Positions 8,753-17,789 of a stretch of 64,000 nucleotides of DNA are shown here, piece after piece; positions within the stretch are counted from its first letter, which is position 1, and every line of letters begins with the position of its first letter. Source of the DNA: Neisseria perflava. Its GTDB lineage: Bacteria > Pseudomonadota > Gammaproteobacteria > Burkholderiales > Neisseriaceae. The notes under the pieces were generated by a model. It had not been told where the DNA came from, made no database searches, and saw only the letters and a program-made list of their open reading frames with translations. Both the position numbers and the translations under genes were made by a program. Location of the stretch: the NCBI RefSeq assembly GCF_019334725.1, contig NZ_CP079818.1, positions 1,426,001-1,490,000 of the forward strand, read 5' to 3'.

Positions 8753-9175
8753 ATGAGTAAAAATCAAAAACTACTGATTGCCGCTGTTTTACTGATTGTG
8801 TTTGCGGCGGCCAAACTGCTGCTCTTGGATTGGTGGCAGCGGCAACAGATAAAAGCGAATGTAGTCGAATGTAGTCTAACACAAGGCTGCGTTCTGCCTG
8901 ACGGTTCAAAAGTGCGTGCGACCTCTATCAATACACACGAGCCGTTTGATATTGTGGTGGAGAATGTGCCGAAGAATACGGGTGCGGTCAGTATCAGTTT
9001 CAGTATGAAAAACATGGACATGGGCTTCAACCACTATAACCTGACGCAACAATCGCCGCAAAGTTGGCAGGCTGCGCAAATCCGCTTGCCATTTTGCGTC
9101 GAAGGCCGCCATGATTACACTGCCGACATTACCATTGGCAAACAGACTTTTCAGACGGCATTTAGTGCAGAGTAG
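8753..9175 (+). CDS. Membrane-anchored periplasmic protein, FixH/YtkA-like (tentative)
   Basis: 140 aa. The ATG at 8753 follows the Nudix gene stop by one base and is preferred over an in-frame start 21 bp upstream inside that gene. A single N-terminal membrane segment (LLIAAVLLIVFAAAKLLLL) is followed by a periplasmic domain. The pattern FSMKNMDMGFNHYNL ... W ... IRLPFCVEGRHDYTADI resembles the immunoglobulin-like FixH/YtkA domain with its conserved M-x-M and LP-x-C-x-G-R. That similarity is from memory and weak. Function is unknown, and translational coupling to the Nudix gene may be incidental. Confidence 0.7.
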   Translation: MSKNQKLLIAAVLLIVFAAAKLLLLDWWQRQQIKANVVECSLTQGCVLPDGSKVRATSINTHEPFDIVVENVPKNTGAVSISFSMKNMDMGFNHYNLTQQSPQSWQAAQIRLPFCVEGRHDYTADITIGKQTFQTAFSAE

Positions 9176-9322
9176 TCATCATGCAAAGGCCGTCTGAAAA
9201 TTTAAAGGCAAAAATTTTAATTTTTTCAGAAGGCATATTTAAAAGTTCTTTATAAATGAATCAATTATAAATTATTTTTAGACAGATTGTTTACAATTAT
9301 TCTGACTATCAGCCAAAAGTAC

Positions 9323-9382
9323 AAAACGGACAGAAGCTAGGCCACACAAGGATTTGATGTGGTGCAGCCTGTCCGTTTTTTA
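9323..9382 (+). terminator. Two-stem hairpin ending in a T tract
   Basis: AAAACGGACAG at 9323-9333 pairs with CTGTCCGTTTT at 9369-9379, with an inner CCACA/TGTGG stem, and is followed by a T run. It could be the terminator for the preceding operon, although it lies 150 bp beyond the stop, or the 3' end of a small RNA. Confidence 0.55.
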
Positions 9383-9446
9383 CATTTGTTGCAAAAAAAT
9401 CGTTTATTAATAACTGAATTTTTTATAATTTTTTTGAAAAAAGTGT

Positions 9447-9475
9447 TTGACAAGACCGGTTTTATTTTTTAAATT
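9447..9475 (+). promoter_or_regulatory. Sigma-70-like promoter upstream of a 31-codon ORF
   Basis: TTGACA at 9447-9452 and TAAATT at 9470-9475, 17 bp apart, are a near-consensus promoter. A start about 7 bp downstream would produce a leader of roughly 40 nt before the small ORF at 9522. Confidence 0.55.
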
Positions 9476-9521
9476 TGTTTCCATAAATAAAAACTACATC
9501 GCACTACAAAGGAACATCATC

Positions 9522-9617
9522 ATGAATCTGTATCAAACCACTCTCTCTTGTTATAGATTTTCTCCCATCTCTGCCGCTCCCGTCGTCGCCAGCTTATTGC
9601 CAGTCGCGGCGGTCTGA
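9522..9617 (+). CDS. Candidate 31-aa peptide, leader or small protein
   Basis: ATG at 9522 with an AAAGGA ribosome-binding site 8-9 bp upstream opens a 31-codon frame: MNLYQTTLSCYRFSPISA followed by APVVASLLPVAAV, then TGA. It has its own promoter upstream and a terminator-like hairpin directly downstream (9626-9670), so it sits in a compact transcription unit of about 190 nt. The hydrophobic Ala/Val/Leu-rich tail could be membrane-inserting. It precedes the propionate cluster by about 320 bp. I do not know a homologue. It could be a leader peptide, a small membrane protein or a chance ORF within an sRNA. Confidence 0.45.
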   Translation: MNLYQTTLSCYRFSPISAAPVVASLLPVAAV

Positions 9618-9625
9618 AGGCTCTC

Positions 9626-9670
9626 AACCCGAATCCAGTTTCCGCATTCCTACAAACGTTTCGGGTTTTA
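9626..9670 (+). terminator. Terminator/attenuator-like hairpin after the 31-codon ORF
   Basis: AACCCGAA at 9626-9633 pairs with TTCGGGTT at 9660-9667, followed by TTA and A/T-rich sequence. It begins 9 bp after the small ORF stop. The remaining roughly 270 bp to prpB is very AT-rich and holds a variant DUS, with no other feature seen. Confidence 0.5.
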
Positions 9671-9941
9671 AAATATCTGTATCCCCCAACAGCATTCATA
9701 TACTGATTAATAAAAATTAAAAAACGTATACCTTCGCTTCAGCCTTATTGTATGTATTGTATTTGATAACTATTTGTATTTATTAATTTTAAATTTTTTA
9801 GATGGTTAATGATTGAAATTTTACAGGCCGTCTAAAAACAGTTTTTAGAACGATTGTTTCTTTTTAAACGGTTTGTTTCAAGTTGTGAAAAAACCGAGCC
9901 GTCCGATTAATACTGATGAAAAAAGTCTATAAAGGAGAAAT

Positions 9942-10820
9942 ATGATGAGTCAACACTCTGCCGGAGCACGTTTCCGCCAAGCCGTGAAAGAATCAAACCC
10001 TCTTGCCGTCGTCGGTTGCGTCAATGCTTACTTTGCACGATTGGCCACCCAAAGCGGTTTCAAAGCAATCTATCTGTCTGGCGGCGGCGTGGCAGCTTGC
10101 TCTTGCGGTATCCCTGATTTGGGCATTACCACAATGGAAGATGTGCTGATCGACGCGCGACGTATTACGGACAACGTAGATACGCCTTTGCTGGTGGACA
10201 TCGATGTAGGTTGGGGCGGTGCATTCAATATTGCCCGTACTATTCGCAACTTTGAACGCGCTGGTGTTGCAGCGGTTCACATCGAAGATCAGGTAGCGCA
10301 AAAACGCTGCGGCCACCGTCCGAACAAAGCCATCGTTTCTAAAGATGAAATGGTTGACCGTATCAAAGCTGCCGTAGATGCCCGTGTTGATGAAAACTTT
10401 GTGATTATGGCGCGTACCGATGCGCTGGCGGTAGAAGGTTTGGATGCCGCTATCGAACGCGCTCAGGCTTGTGTCGAAGCCGGTGCAGACATGATTTTCC
10501 CTGAAGCCATGACCGATTTGAAAATGTACCGCCAATTTGCAGATGCAGTGAAAGTACCTGTATTGGCCAACATTACCGAGTTTGGTTCCACTCCGCTTTA
10601 TACCCAAAGCGAGCTGGCTGAAAACGGCGTATCGCTGGTGCTGTATCCGCTGTCATCATTCCGTGCAGCAAGCAAAGCCGCTCTGAATGTTTATGAAGCG
10701 ATTATGCGCGATGGCACTCAGGCGGCGGTGGTTGACAGTATGCAAACCCGTGCCGAGCTGTACGAGCATCTGAACTATCATGCCTTCGAGCAAAAACTGG
10801 ATAAATTGTTTCAAAAATAA
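9942..10820 (+). CDS. prpB: 2-Methylisocitrate lyase
   Basis: 292 aa. Cleaves 2-methylisocitrate to pyruvate and succinate, the last step of the 2-methylcitrate cycle for propionate breakdown. Motifs of the isocitrate-lyase/PEP-mutase superfamily are clear: YLSGGGVAACSCGIPDLG, VDIDVGWGGAFNIART, the catalytic-loop sequence QKRCGHRPNKAI (KRCGH, catalytic Cys) and IMARTDALAVEGLD. Two tandem ATGs (9942 and 9945) follow AAAGGAG; the second has slightly better spacing. It is the first gene of the prpB-prpC-acnD-prpF-ackA cluster. Confidence 0.95.
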   Translation: MMSQHSAGARFRQAVKESNPLAVVGCVNAYFARLATQSGFKAIYLSGGGVAACSCGIPDLGITTMEDVLIDARRITDNVDTPLLVDIDVGWGGAFNIARTIRNFERAGVAAVHIEDQVAQKRCGHRPNKAIVSKDEMVDRIKAAVDARVDENFVIMARTDALAVEGLDAAIERAQACVEAGADMIFPEAMTDLKMYRQFADAVKVPVLANITEFGSTPLYTQSELAENGVSLVLYPLSSFRAASKAALNVYEAIMRDGTQAAVVDSMQTRAELYEHLNYHAFEQKLDKLFQK

Positions 10821-10829
10821 GTAACCGCT

Positions 10830-10871
10830 TTCAGACGGCCTTTCAACAAATCCGCATCCGCCGTCTGAAAA
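10830..10871 (+). terminator. DUS-pair hairpin between prpB and prpC
   Basis: Inverted uptake sequences (TTTCAGACGGCC and GCCGTCTGAAA) with about a 20-nt loop in the intergenic gap. As a hairpin inside a likely operon it may cause partial termination or stabilise the upstream mRNA. Confidence 0.5.
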
Positions 10872-10904
10872 ATAAAACCCATAAAAATACAAAGGAGAAA
10901 TACC

Positions 10905-12059
10905 ATGACTGAAACTACTCAAACCCCGACTTTCAAACCTAAAAAATCCGTTGCGCTTTCTGGCGTTGCGGCCGGTAATACCGAATTGTGTACCGTTGGC
11001 CGTACCGGTAACGATTTGAGCTATCGCGGTTACGACATCTTGGATTTGGCACAAAAATGCGAGTTTGAAGAAGTCGCCCACCTGCTGATTCACGGTCATC
11101 TGCCCAACAAATTCGAGCTGGCCGCTTATAAAACCAAACTCAAATCCATGCGCGGCCTGCCTATCCGTGTGATTAAAGTTTTGGAAAGCCTGCCTGCACA
11201 TACCCATCCGATGGACGTAATGCGTACCGGCGTATCCATGCTGGGCTGCGTTCATCCTGAACGTGAAAGCCATCCGGAAAGTGAAGCGCGCGACATCGCC
11301 GACAAACTGATCGCCAGCCTCGGCAGCATCCTCTTGTACTGGTATCAATATTCGCACAACGGCAAACGCATTGAAGTTGAAAGCGACGAAGAGACCATCG
11401 GCGGTCATTTCCTGCACCTGTTGCACGGCAAACGCCCAAGCGAATCACACATCAAAGCGATGCACGTTTCACTGATTCTGTATGCAGAACACGAGTTCAA
11501 CGCTTCTACCTTTACCGCCCGCGTGATTGCCGGTACAGGCTCTGATATGTACTCCTGCATTACCGGTGCAATCGGCGCGTTGAAAGGTCCGAAACACGGC
11601 GGCGCGAACGAGGTGGCTTACGATATTCAAAAACGTTACCGCAATGCCGACGAAGCTGAAGCCGACATCCGCGAACGCATCGGCCGCAAAGAAATCGTGA
11701 TCGGTTTTGGTCATCCGGTGTACACCATTTCCGACCCTCGCAACGTTGTCATTAAAGAAGTGGCACGCGGTTTGAGCAAAGAAACCGGCGATATGCGCCT
11801 CTTTGACATTGCCGAACGCTTGGAGAGCGTGATGTGGGAAGAGAAAAAAATGTTCCCGAATCTGGACTGGTTCTCCGCCGTTTCCTACCAAAAATTGGGC
11901 GTACCGACCGCTATGTTCACACCGCTGTTCGTCATTTCCCGTACAACCGGTTGGAGCGCACACGTTCTCGAGCAACGCAAAGACGGCAAAATCATCCGTC
12001 CGAGCGCAAACTACACAGGCCCTGAAGATTTGGCATTCGTGGAGATTGAAAACCGCTAA
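10905..12059 (+). CDS. prpC: 2-Methylcitrate synthase
   Basis: 384 aa. Condenses propionyl-CoA with oxaloacetate. It belongs to the citrate synthase family: LSYRGYDILDLAQKC near the N-terminus, the active-site His in GALKGPKHGGANEV, the second His/Arg region IGFGHPVYTISDPRN and the C-terminal FVISRTTGWSAHVLEQR. The size fits the short prpC-type enzymes rather than the longer housekeeping citrate synthase, and the prp context supports this. AAAGGAG precedes the ATG. Confidence 0.94.
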   Translation: MTETTQTPTFKPKKSVALSGVAAGNTELCTVGRTGNDLSYRGYDILDLAQKCEFEEVAHLLIHGHLPNKFELAAYKTKLKSMRGLPIRVIKVLESLPAHTHPMDVMRTGVSMLGCVHPERESHPESEARDIADKLIASLGSILLYWYQYSHNGKRIEVESDEETIGGHFLHLLHGKRPSESHIKAMHVSLILYAEHEFNASTFTARVIAGTGSDMYSCITGAIGALKGPKHGGANEVAYDIQKRYRNADEAEADIRERIGRKEIVIGFGHPVYTISDPRNVVIKEVARGLSKETGDMRLFDIAERLESVMWEEKKMFPNLDWFSAVSYQKLGVPTAMFTPLFVISRTTGWSAHVLEQRKDGKIIRPSANYTGPEDLAFVEIENR

Positions 12060-12212
12060 TACGCGTAACAGCAGGGTGGGCCGCCAGCCTGCCCCATCTC
12101 GAAATGCCGTTTGAAAACAATGAATAAATGATGTTTTCGTTTTTCGACGGCCTAGTGCAGTATGCGAGAGAGAGAGCCGGCCGTTTGGAAAACATGCTGC
12201 TCTGCTGTCGTC

Positions 12213-12303
12213 ATTCCCATACAGGCAGAAATTCAAAAGTTGAAATGTTCTGCTGTAAAGAGTGCCGAAAGATTTAAGTTTGGATTTCCGTCTATACGGG
12301 AAT
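12213..12303. repeat. Degenerate dRS3-like (NIME-type) repeat pair
   Basis: Two 20-bp sequences fit a decayed form of the neisserial dRS3 pattern ATTCCC-N8-GGGAAT: ATTCCCATACAGGCAGAAAT at 12213-12232 and ATTTCCGTCTATACGGGAAT at 12284-12303, with about 50 bp between them. They occupy the otherwise empty gap of about 400 bp between prpC and acnD. A DUS inverted pair follows at 12378-12420. I recall that N. meningitidis has an extra permease-like gene in this position; none is present here. Confidence 0.5.
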
Positions 12304-12458
12304 GATGGTAGCGGAGCAGCAATTTTTTTCATACCGCGAATAGATTTCAGACAACAAGCAATAAAACAGAATTTATGGTTTCAGACGGCCTTAAGGTCCG
12401 AATCAACAGGCCGTCTGAAACCCAAAACCAAAAAAATAATAGATTTAGGAGAACCGAC

Positions 12459-15065
12459 ATGACTGCCAACCAACGCTACCGCAAAGCTTTGCCCGGTACG
12501 GATTTGGAATATTACGACGCGCGTCAGGCGTGTGAAGACATCAAACCAGGCTCTTACGACAAGCTGCCTTATACAAGCCGTATCTTGGCTGAGAACTTGG
12601 TCAACCGCGCAGACAAAGTCGACCTGCCTACGCTGCAAAGCTGGCTGGGTCAGCTGATTGAGGGAAAACAGGAAATCGACTTTCCTTGGTATCCGGCACG
12701 CGTGGTGTGTCACGATATTCTGGGTCAGACAGCGTTGGTGGATTTGGCAGGTCTGCGCGATGCGATTGCAGAAAAAGGCGGCGATCCTTCCAAAGTGAAT
12801 CCGGTGGTGCAAACCCAGCTCATCGTCGACCACTCTCTGGCCGTTGAATGCGGCGGCTACGATCCTGATGCCTTCCGCAAAAACCGCGAAATCGAAGACA
12901 GACGTAACGAAGACCGTTTCCACTTCATCAACTGGACAAAAACCGCATTTGAAAATGTGGACGTGATTCCGGCAGGCAACGGCATTATGCACCAAATCAA
13001 CTTGGAAAAAATGTCTCCGGTTGTCCAAGTCAAAAACGGCGTGGCATTCCCTGACACCTGCGTCGGTACTGACTCACATACGCCGCACGTCGATTCACTG
13101 GGCGTGATTTCCGTAGGCGTGGGCGGTTTGGAAGCCGAAACCGTAATGTTGGGCCGTGCATCCATGATGCGTCTGCCTGATATTGTTGGCGTTGAGCTGA
13201 CCGGCAAACGCCAGCCGGGCATTACTGCTACCGACATCGTGTTGGCACTGACCGAATTTTTGCGTAAAGAGCGCGTGGTTGGCGCATTTGTCGAATTTTT
13301 CGGTGAGGGCGCAAGAAGTCTGTCCATCGGCGACCGTGCCACCATTTCCAACATGACCCCCGAGTTCGGCGCGACTGCCGCGATGTTCGCTATTGATGAG
13401 CAAACCATTGATTATTTGAAACTGACCGGTCGCGATGACGCGCAAGTGAAATTGGTGGAAACCTACGCCAAAACCGCAGGCTTGTGGGCAGATGCCTTGA
13501 AAACCGCCGTTTATCCGCGCGTTTTGAAATTTGATTTGAGCAGCGTAACCCGTAACATGGCAGGTCCAAGTAACCCACATGCCCGTTTTGCGACCGCCGA
13601 TTTGGCCAGCAAAGGCTTGGCTAAACCTTATGAAGAGCCTTCAGACGGCCAAATGCCTGATGGTGCAGTGATTATTGCCGCGATTACTTCATGTACCAAT
13701 ACTTCCAATCCGCGCAACGTTGTCGCCGCCGCGCTGTTGGCACGCAATGCGAACCGTCTCGGCTTGAAACGTAAACCTTGGGTGAAATCTTCGTTTGCCC
13801 CGGGTTCAAAAGTAGCCGAAATCTATTTGAAAGAAGCAGGCCTGCTGCCTGAAATGGAAAAACTCGGCTTCGGTATCGTTGCCTTCGCATGTACCACCTG
13901 TAACGGCATGAGCGGCGCGCTGGATCCGAAAATTCAGCAGGAAATCATCGACCGCGATTTGTACGCTACCGCCGTATTGTCCGGCAACCGAAACTTCGAC
14001 GGCCGCATCCATCCGTATGCGAAACAGGCTTTCCTCGCTTCGCCTCCGTTGGTCGTTGCCTACGCGCTGGCAGGCAGCATCCGTTTCGATATTGAAAACG
14101 ACGTACTCGGCGTTGCAGACGGCAAAGAAATCCGCCTGAAAGATATTTGGCCTACCGACGAAGAAATCGATGCCATCGTGGCCGAATATGTGAAACCGCA
14201 ACAATTCCGCGACGTTTATATCCCGATGTTCGACACCGGCACAGCGCAAAAAGCACCAAGCCCGCTATACGACTGGCGTCCAATGTCCACCTACATCCGC
14301 CGCCCACCTTACTGGGAAGGCGCACTGGCAGGGGAACGTACATTGAGCGGTATGCGTCCGCTGGCGATTTTGCCCGACAACATCACCACCGACCACCTCT
14401 CGCCATCCAATGCGATTTTGGCCAGCAGTGCTGCAGGCGAATATTTAGCAAAAATGGGTTTGCCTGAAGAAGACTTCAACTCTTACGCAACCCACCGCGG
14501 CGACCACTTGACCGCCCAACGCGCAACCTTCGCCAATCCGAAACTGTTTAACGAAATGGTGAGAAACGAAGACGGCAGCGTACGCCAAGGTTCTCTGGCA
14601 CGCGTTGAACCTGAAGGCAAAACCATGCGTATGTGGGAAGCCATCGAAACCTATATGAACCGCAAACAGCCGCTCATCATCATTGCCGGTGCGGACTACG
14701 GTCAAGGCTCAAGCCGCGACTGGGCTGCAAAAGGCGTACGCCTCGCCGGCGTGGAAGCGATTGTTGCCGAAGGCTTCGAGCGTATCCACCGCACTAACTT
14801 GATCGGTATGGGCGTGTTGCCGCTGCAGTTCAAACCGGGTACCAACCGCCACACCCTGCAACTGGACGGTACGGAAACCTACGACGTTGTCGGCGAACGC
14901 ACACCGCGCTGCGACCTGACCCTCGTGATTCACCGTAAAAACGGCGAAACCGTCGAAGTTCCGGTTACCTGCCGCCTCGATACCGCAGAAGAAGTATTGG
15001 TATATGAAGCCGGTGGCGTGTTGCAACGCTTCGCACAAGACTTCTTAGAAGGAAATGCAGCGTAA
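12459..15065 (+). CDS. acnD: Fe/S-dependent 2-methylcitrate dehydratase AcnD
   Basis: 868 aa from the ATG at 12459, which follows TTAGGAG; a longer frame from 12375 is not needed. An aconitase-family enzyme that dehydrates 2-methylcitrate in the AcnD/PrpF version of the methylcitrate cycle. The [4Fe-4S] cysteines are visible in ITSCTNTSNPRNV and FACTTCNGMSG, with CVGTDSHTPHVDSLG for the active site and the swivel domain near the C-terminus (GADYGQGSSRDWAAKG). The adjacent prpF gene, needed for AcnD function, supports AcnD over housekeeping AcnA. Confidence 0.95.
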   Translation: MTANQRYRKALPGTDLEYYDARQACEDIKPGSYDKLPYTSRILAENLVNRADKVDLPTLQSWLGQLIEGKQEIDFPWYPARVVCHDILGQTALVDLAGLRDAIAEKGGDPSKVNPVVQTQLIVDHSLAVECGGYDPDAFRKNREIEDRRNEDRFHFINWTKTAFENVDVIPAGNGIMHQINLEKMSPVVQVKNGVAFPDTCVGTDSHTPHVDSLGVISVGVGGLEAETVMLGRASMMRLPDIVGVELTGKRQPGITATDIVLALTEFLRKERVVGAFVEFFGEGARSLSIGDRATISNMTPEFGATAAMFAIDEQTIDYLKLTGRDDAQVKLVETYAKTAGLWADALKTAVYPRVLKFDLSSVTRNMAGPSNPHARFATADLASKGLAKPYEEPSDGQMPDGAVIIAAITSCTNTSNPRNVVAAALLARNANRLGLKRKPWVKSSFAPGSKVAEIYLKEAGLLPEMEKLGFGIVAFACTTCNGMSGALDPKIQQEIIDRDLYATAVLSGNRNFDGRIHPYAKQAFLASPPLVVAYALAGSIRFDIENDVLGVADGKEIRLKDIWPTDEEIDAIVAEYVKPQQFRDVYIPMFDTGTAQKAPSPLYDWRPMSTYIRRPPYWEGALAGERTLSGMRPLAILPDNITTDHLSPSNAILASSAAGEYLAKMGLPEEDFNSYATHRGDHLTAQRATFANPKLFNEMVRNEDGSVRQGSLARVEPEGKTMRMWEAIETYMNRKQPLIIIAGADYGQGSSRDWAAKGVRLAGVEAIVAEGFERIHRTNLIGMGVLPLQFKPGTNRHTLQLDGTETYDVVGERTPRCDLTLVIHRKNGETVEVPVTCRLDTAEEVLVYEAGGVLQRFAQDFLEGNAA

Positions 15066-15109
15066 GGTAAATCGGGTATCGTCAAAATACCCGGACTACG
15101 CTCAAAAAG

Positions 15110-15151
15110 GTTTTCAGACGGCCTTGAATGTTTGAGAGGCCGTCTGAAAAA
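15110..15151 (+). terminator. DUS-pair hairpin between acnD and prpF
   Basis: TTTTCAGACGGCC and GGCCGTCTGAAAA in inverted orientation with a short loop, in the gap between the two genes. It probably attenuates or stabilises the polycistronic transcript. Confidence 0.55.
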
Positions 15152-15182
15152 ACCATACTAGAAATACAAAGGAGAACTCGAA

Positions 15183-16352
15183 ATGCCGCAAATTAAAATT
15201 CCAGCCGTTTACTACCGCGGCGGTACATCCAAAGGCATTTTCTTCAAACGCACCGATCTGCCGGCCGCTGCGCAGGAAGCAGGCGAGGCACGCGACAAAA
15301 TCCTCTTGCGCGTACTCGGCAGCCCCGACCCTTACGGCAAACAGATTGACGGTTTGGGTAATGCCAGTTCGTCCACCAGCAAAGCCGTGATTTTGGACAA
15401 ATCCGAACGTACCGATCACGATGTCGATTACTTGTTCGGACAAGTTTCCATCGACAAACCTTTTGTCGATTGGAGCGGCAACTGCGGTAATCTGACCGCC
15501 GCCGTGGGCGCATTTGCCATCGAACAAGGTTTGGTCGATAAATCCAAAATCCCTTCAGACGGCCTGTGTACCGTCAAAATTTGGCAGAAAAACATCGGCA
15601 AAACCATTATTGCCCATGTGCCGATGCAAAACGGCGCAGTTTTGGAAACAGGCGATTTTGAGCTTGACGGCGTAACGTTCCCGGCAGCCGAAGTACAAAT
15701 TGAATTTTTAGATCCAGCCGACGGCGAAGGCAGTATGTTCCCAACCGGCAATTTGGTTGATGAAATTGATGTGCCGAATATAGGCCGTCTGAAAGCCACG
15801 CTTATCAATGCCGGTATTCCAACCATTTTCCTAAATGCCGCAGATTTGGGCTACACAGGCAAAGAGTTGCAAGACGACATCAACAACGATGCCGCGGCTC
15901 TGGAAAAATTTGAAACCATCCGCGCTTATGGCGCGCTGAAAATGGGCTTGATCAGCGACGTATCCGAAGCTGCCACCCGCGCCCATACTCCGAAAGTCGC
16001 TTTTGTCGCTCCGGCGGCAGATTACACCGCTTCAAGCGGCAAAACCGTCAAAGCAGCCGACATCGACTTATTGGTACGCGCGCTGAGCATGGGCAAATTG
16101 CACCACGCCATGATGGGTACTGCTTCAGTTGCCATCGCTACCGCTGCCGCCGTGCCCGGTACGCTGGTCAACCTTGCAGCCGGAGGCGGAGCGCGTAAAG
16201 AAGTCCGTTTCGGTCATCCGTCAGGCACACTGCGTGTCGGTGCAGCCGCCGAATGTCAGGACGGCCAATGGACGGCCACCAAAGCGGTCATGAGCCGTAG
16301 CGCACGCGTGATTATGGAAGGACAAGTCCGAGTGCCGGAAGATTGCTTTTAA
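15183..16352 (+). CDS. prpF: 2-Methylaconitate cis-trans isomerase PrpF
   Basis: 389 aa. Isomerises the trans-2-methylaconitate made by AcnD to the cis form. It has the two-lobed diaminopimelate-epimerase-like fold seen in PrpF: the first lobe starts with VYYRGGTSKGIFFKRTDLP and includes GNCGNLTAAVGAFAIEQG; the second lobe has LHHAMMGTASVAIATAAAVP. AAAGGAG precedes the ATG at 15183. It follows acnD as in other AcnD/PrpF systems. Confidence 0.94.
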   Translation: MPQIKIPAVYYRGGTSKGIFFKRTDLPAAAQEAGEARDKILLRVLGSPDPYGKQIDGLGNASSSTSKAVILDKSERTDHDVDYLFGQVSIDKPFVDWSGNCGNLTAAVGAFAIEQGLVDKSKIPSDGLCTVKIWQKNIGKTIIAHVPMQNGAVLETGDFELDGVTFPAAEVQIEFLDPADGEGSMFPTGNLVDEIDVPNIGRLKATLINAGIPTIFLNAADLGYTGKELQDDINNDAAALEKFETIRAYGALKMGLISDVSEAATRAHTPKVAFVAPAADYTASSGKTVKAADIDLLVRALSMGKLHHAMMGTASVAIATAAAVPGTLVNLAAGGGARKEVRFGHPSGTLRVGAAAECQDGQWTATKAVMSRSARVIMEGQVRVPEDCF

Positions 16353-16353
16353 G

Positions 16354-16394
16354 TTTTCAGACGGCCGCAGCATTAAACAAGGCCGTCTGAAAAC
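16354..16394 (+). terminator. DUS-pair hairpin between prpF and ackA
   Basis: Inverted uptake sequences flanking a short loop, directly after the prpF stop. The gap to ackA (213 bp in total) contains one further DUS near 16515 and nothing else recognised. Confidence 0.5.
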
Positions 16395-16565
16395 CAAATA
16401 AGCAGATTTTAGTCGGGTAGCGATACCTGCAATGGAGATTAGGATTGGGCATGAAGCCTGACTAAACACCAAACCAAAGGCAAACTGGAAAGCTCTCAAA
16501 TGTTTTTGCTCTTTTCAGACGGCCTGAAACCAAAAAAACAATCAAAAATTCAAAGGAGAAACACC

Positions 16566-17777
16566 ATGTCCAACCAACTCATTCTTGTTCTGAACTGCGG
16601 CAGCTCTTCGCTCAAAGGCGCCGTTATCGACCGTAAAAGCGGTAATGTCCTCCTAAGCTGTCTCGGCGAACGTTTGGGTACGCCCGAAGCAGTCATTACG
16701 TTCAGCAAAGACGGTAAAAAATGCCAAACAGCCTTGACCGGCCGTAACGACCATGCCGGTGCCGTAGGTATGCTGTTGAAAGAGCTTGAAAAACACGGCC
16801 TGCACGACCGCATTAAAGCCATTGGCCACCGCATCGCACACGGCGGCGAAAAATACAGCGAATCTGTTTTGATCGACCAAGCGGTAATGGACGAACTCAA
16901 TGCCTGCATTCCGCTCGCTCCGCTGCACAACCCTGCCAATATTAACGGTATTTTGGCTGCGCAAGAGCATTTCCCAGGCCTGCCCAATGTCGGCGTGATG
17001 GATACTTCGTTCCACCAAACCATGCCGGAGCGTGCCTACACTTATGCCGTTCCGCGTGAATTGCGTAAAAAATACGCTTTCCGCCGCTACGGTTTCCACG
17101 GTACCAGCATGCGTTACGTTGCCCCTGAGGCCGCACGGATTTTGGGCAAACCTCTGGAAGACATCCGCATGATTATTGCCCACTTAGGCAACGGCGCATC
17201 CATTACCGCCATCAAAAACGGCAAATCCGTTGACACCAGTATGGGCTTCACGCCGATCGAAGGTTTGGTAATGGGCACCCGTTGCGGCGACATCGATCCG
17301 GGTGTATACAGCTATCTGACTTCCCAAGCCGGATTGGATGTTGCCCAAGTTGATGAAATGCTGAACAAAAAATCAGGCTTGCTCGGTATTTCCGAACTCT
17401 CCAACGACTGCCGTTCTTTGGAAATCGCGGCGGATGAAGGCCATGAAGGCGCTCGTTTGGCCCTGGAAGTCATGACCTACCGCCTTGCCAAATACATTGC
17501 TTCGATGGCAGTGGCTTGTGGCGGCGTTGACGCACTCGTGTTTACCGGCGGTATCGGCGAAAACTCGCGCAACATCCGTGCCAAAACCGTTTCCTATCTT
17601 GATTTCTTGGGTCTGCACATCGACACCAAAGCCAACATGGACAAACGCTACGGCAACTCCGGTATCATCAGTCCGACAGGTTCTATGCCGGCTGTTTTGG
17701 TTGTGCCAACCAATGAAGAGCTGATGATTGCCCACGATACGGCGCAGTTGGCCGGCTTTTTGGAAGAAGTAGGCTAG
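16566..17777 (+). CDS. ackA: Acetate/propionate kinase
   Basis: 403 aa from the ATG at 16566, which follows AAAGGAG; the frame is open further upstream but without a good start. Acetokinase family: VLNCGSSSLKGAVIDR at the N-terminus, MDTSFHQTMP, RRYGFHGTSMRYV and GGIGENSRNIRAKTV. It phosphorylates acetate, and in this setting plausibly propionate. Its position at the end of the methylcitrate cluster suggests it activates propionate for conversion to propionyl-CoA with a phosphotransacylase encoded elsewhere. A strong terminator follows. Confidence 0.93.
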   Translation: MSNQLILVLNCGSSSLKGAVIDRKSGNVLLSCLGERLGTPEAVITFSKDGKKCQTALTGRNDHAGAVGMLLKELEKHGLHDRIKAIGHRIAHGGEKYSESVLIDQAVMDELNACIPLAPLHNPANINGILAAQEHFPGLPNVGVMDTSFHQTMPERAYTYAVPRELRKKYAFRRYGFHGTSMRYVAPEAARILGKPLEDIRMIIAHLGNGASITAIKNGKSVDTSMGFTPIEGLVMGTRCGDIDPGVYSYLTSQAGLDVAQVDEMLNKKSGLLGISELSNDCRSLEIAADEGHEGARLALEVMTYRLAKYIASMAVACGGVDALVFTGGIGENSRNIRAKTVSYLDFLGLHIDTKANMDKRYGNSGIISPTGSMPAVLVVPTNEELMIAHDTAQLAGFLEEVG

Positions 17778-17789
17778 GGCAGTGTAAAC

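Noticed and set aside
11469..12332. 287-codon minus-strand frame across prpC
   Set aside because: Shadow frame; prpC on the plus strand is certain, and the part beyond it runs through decayed repeats.
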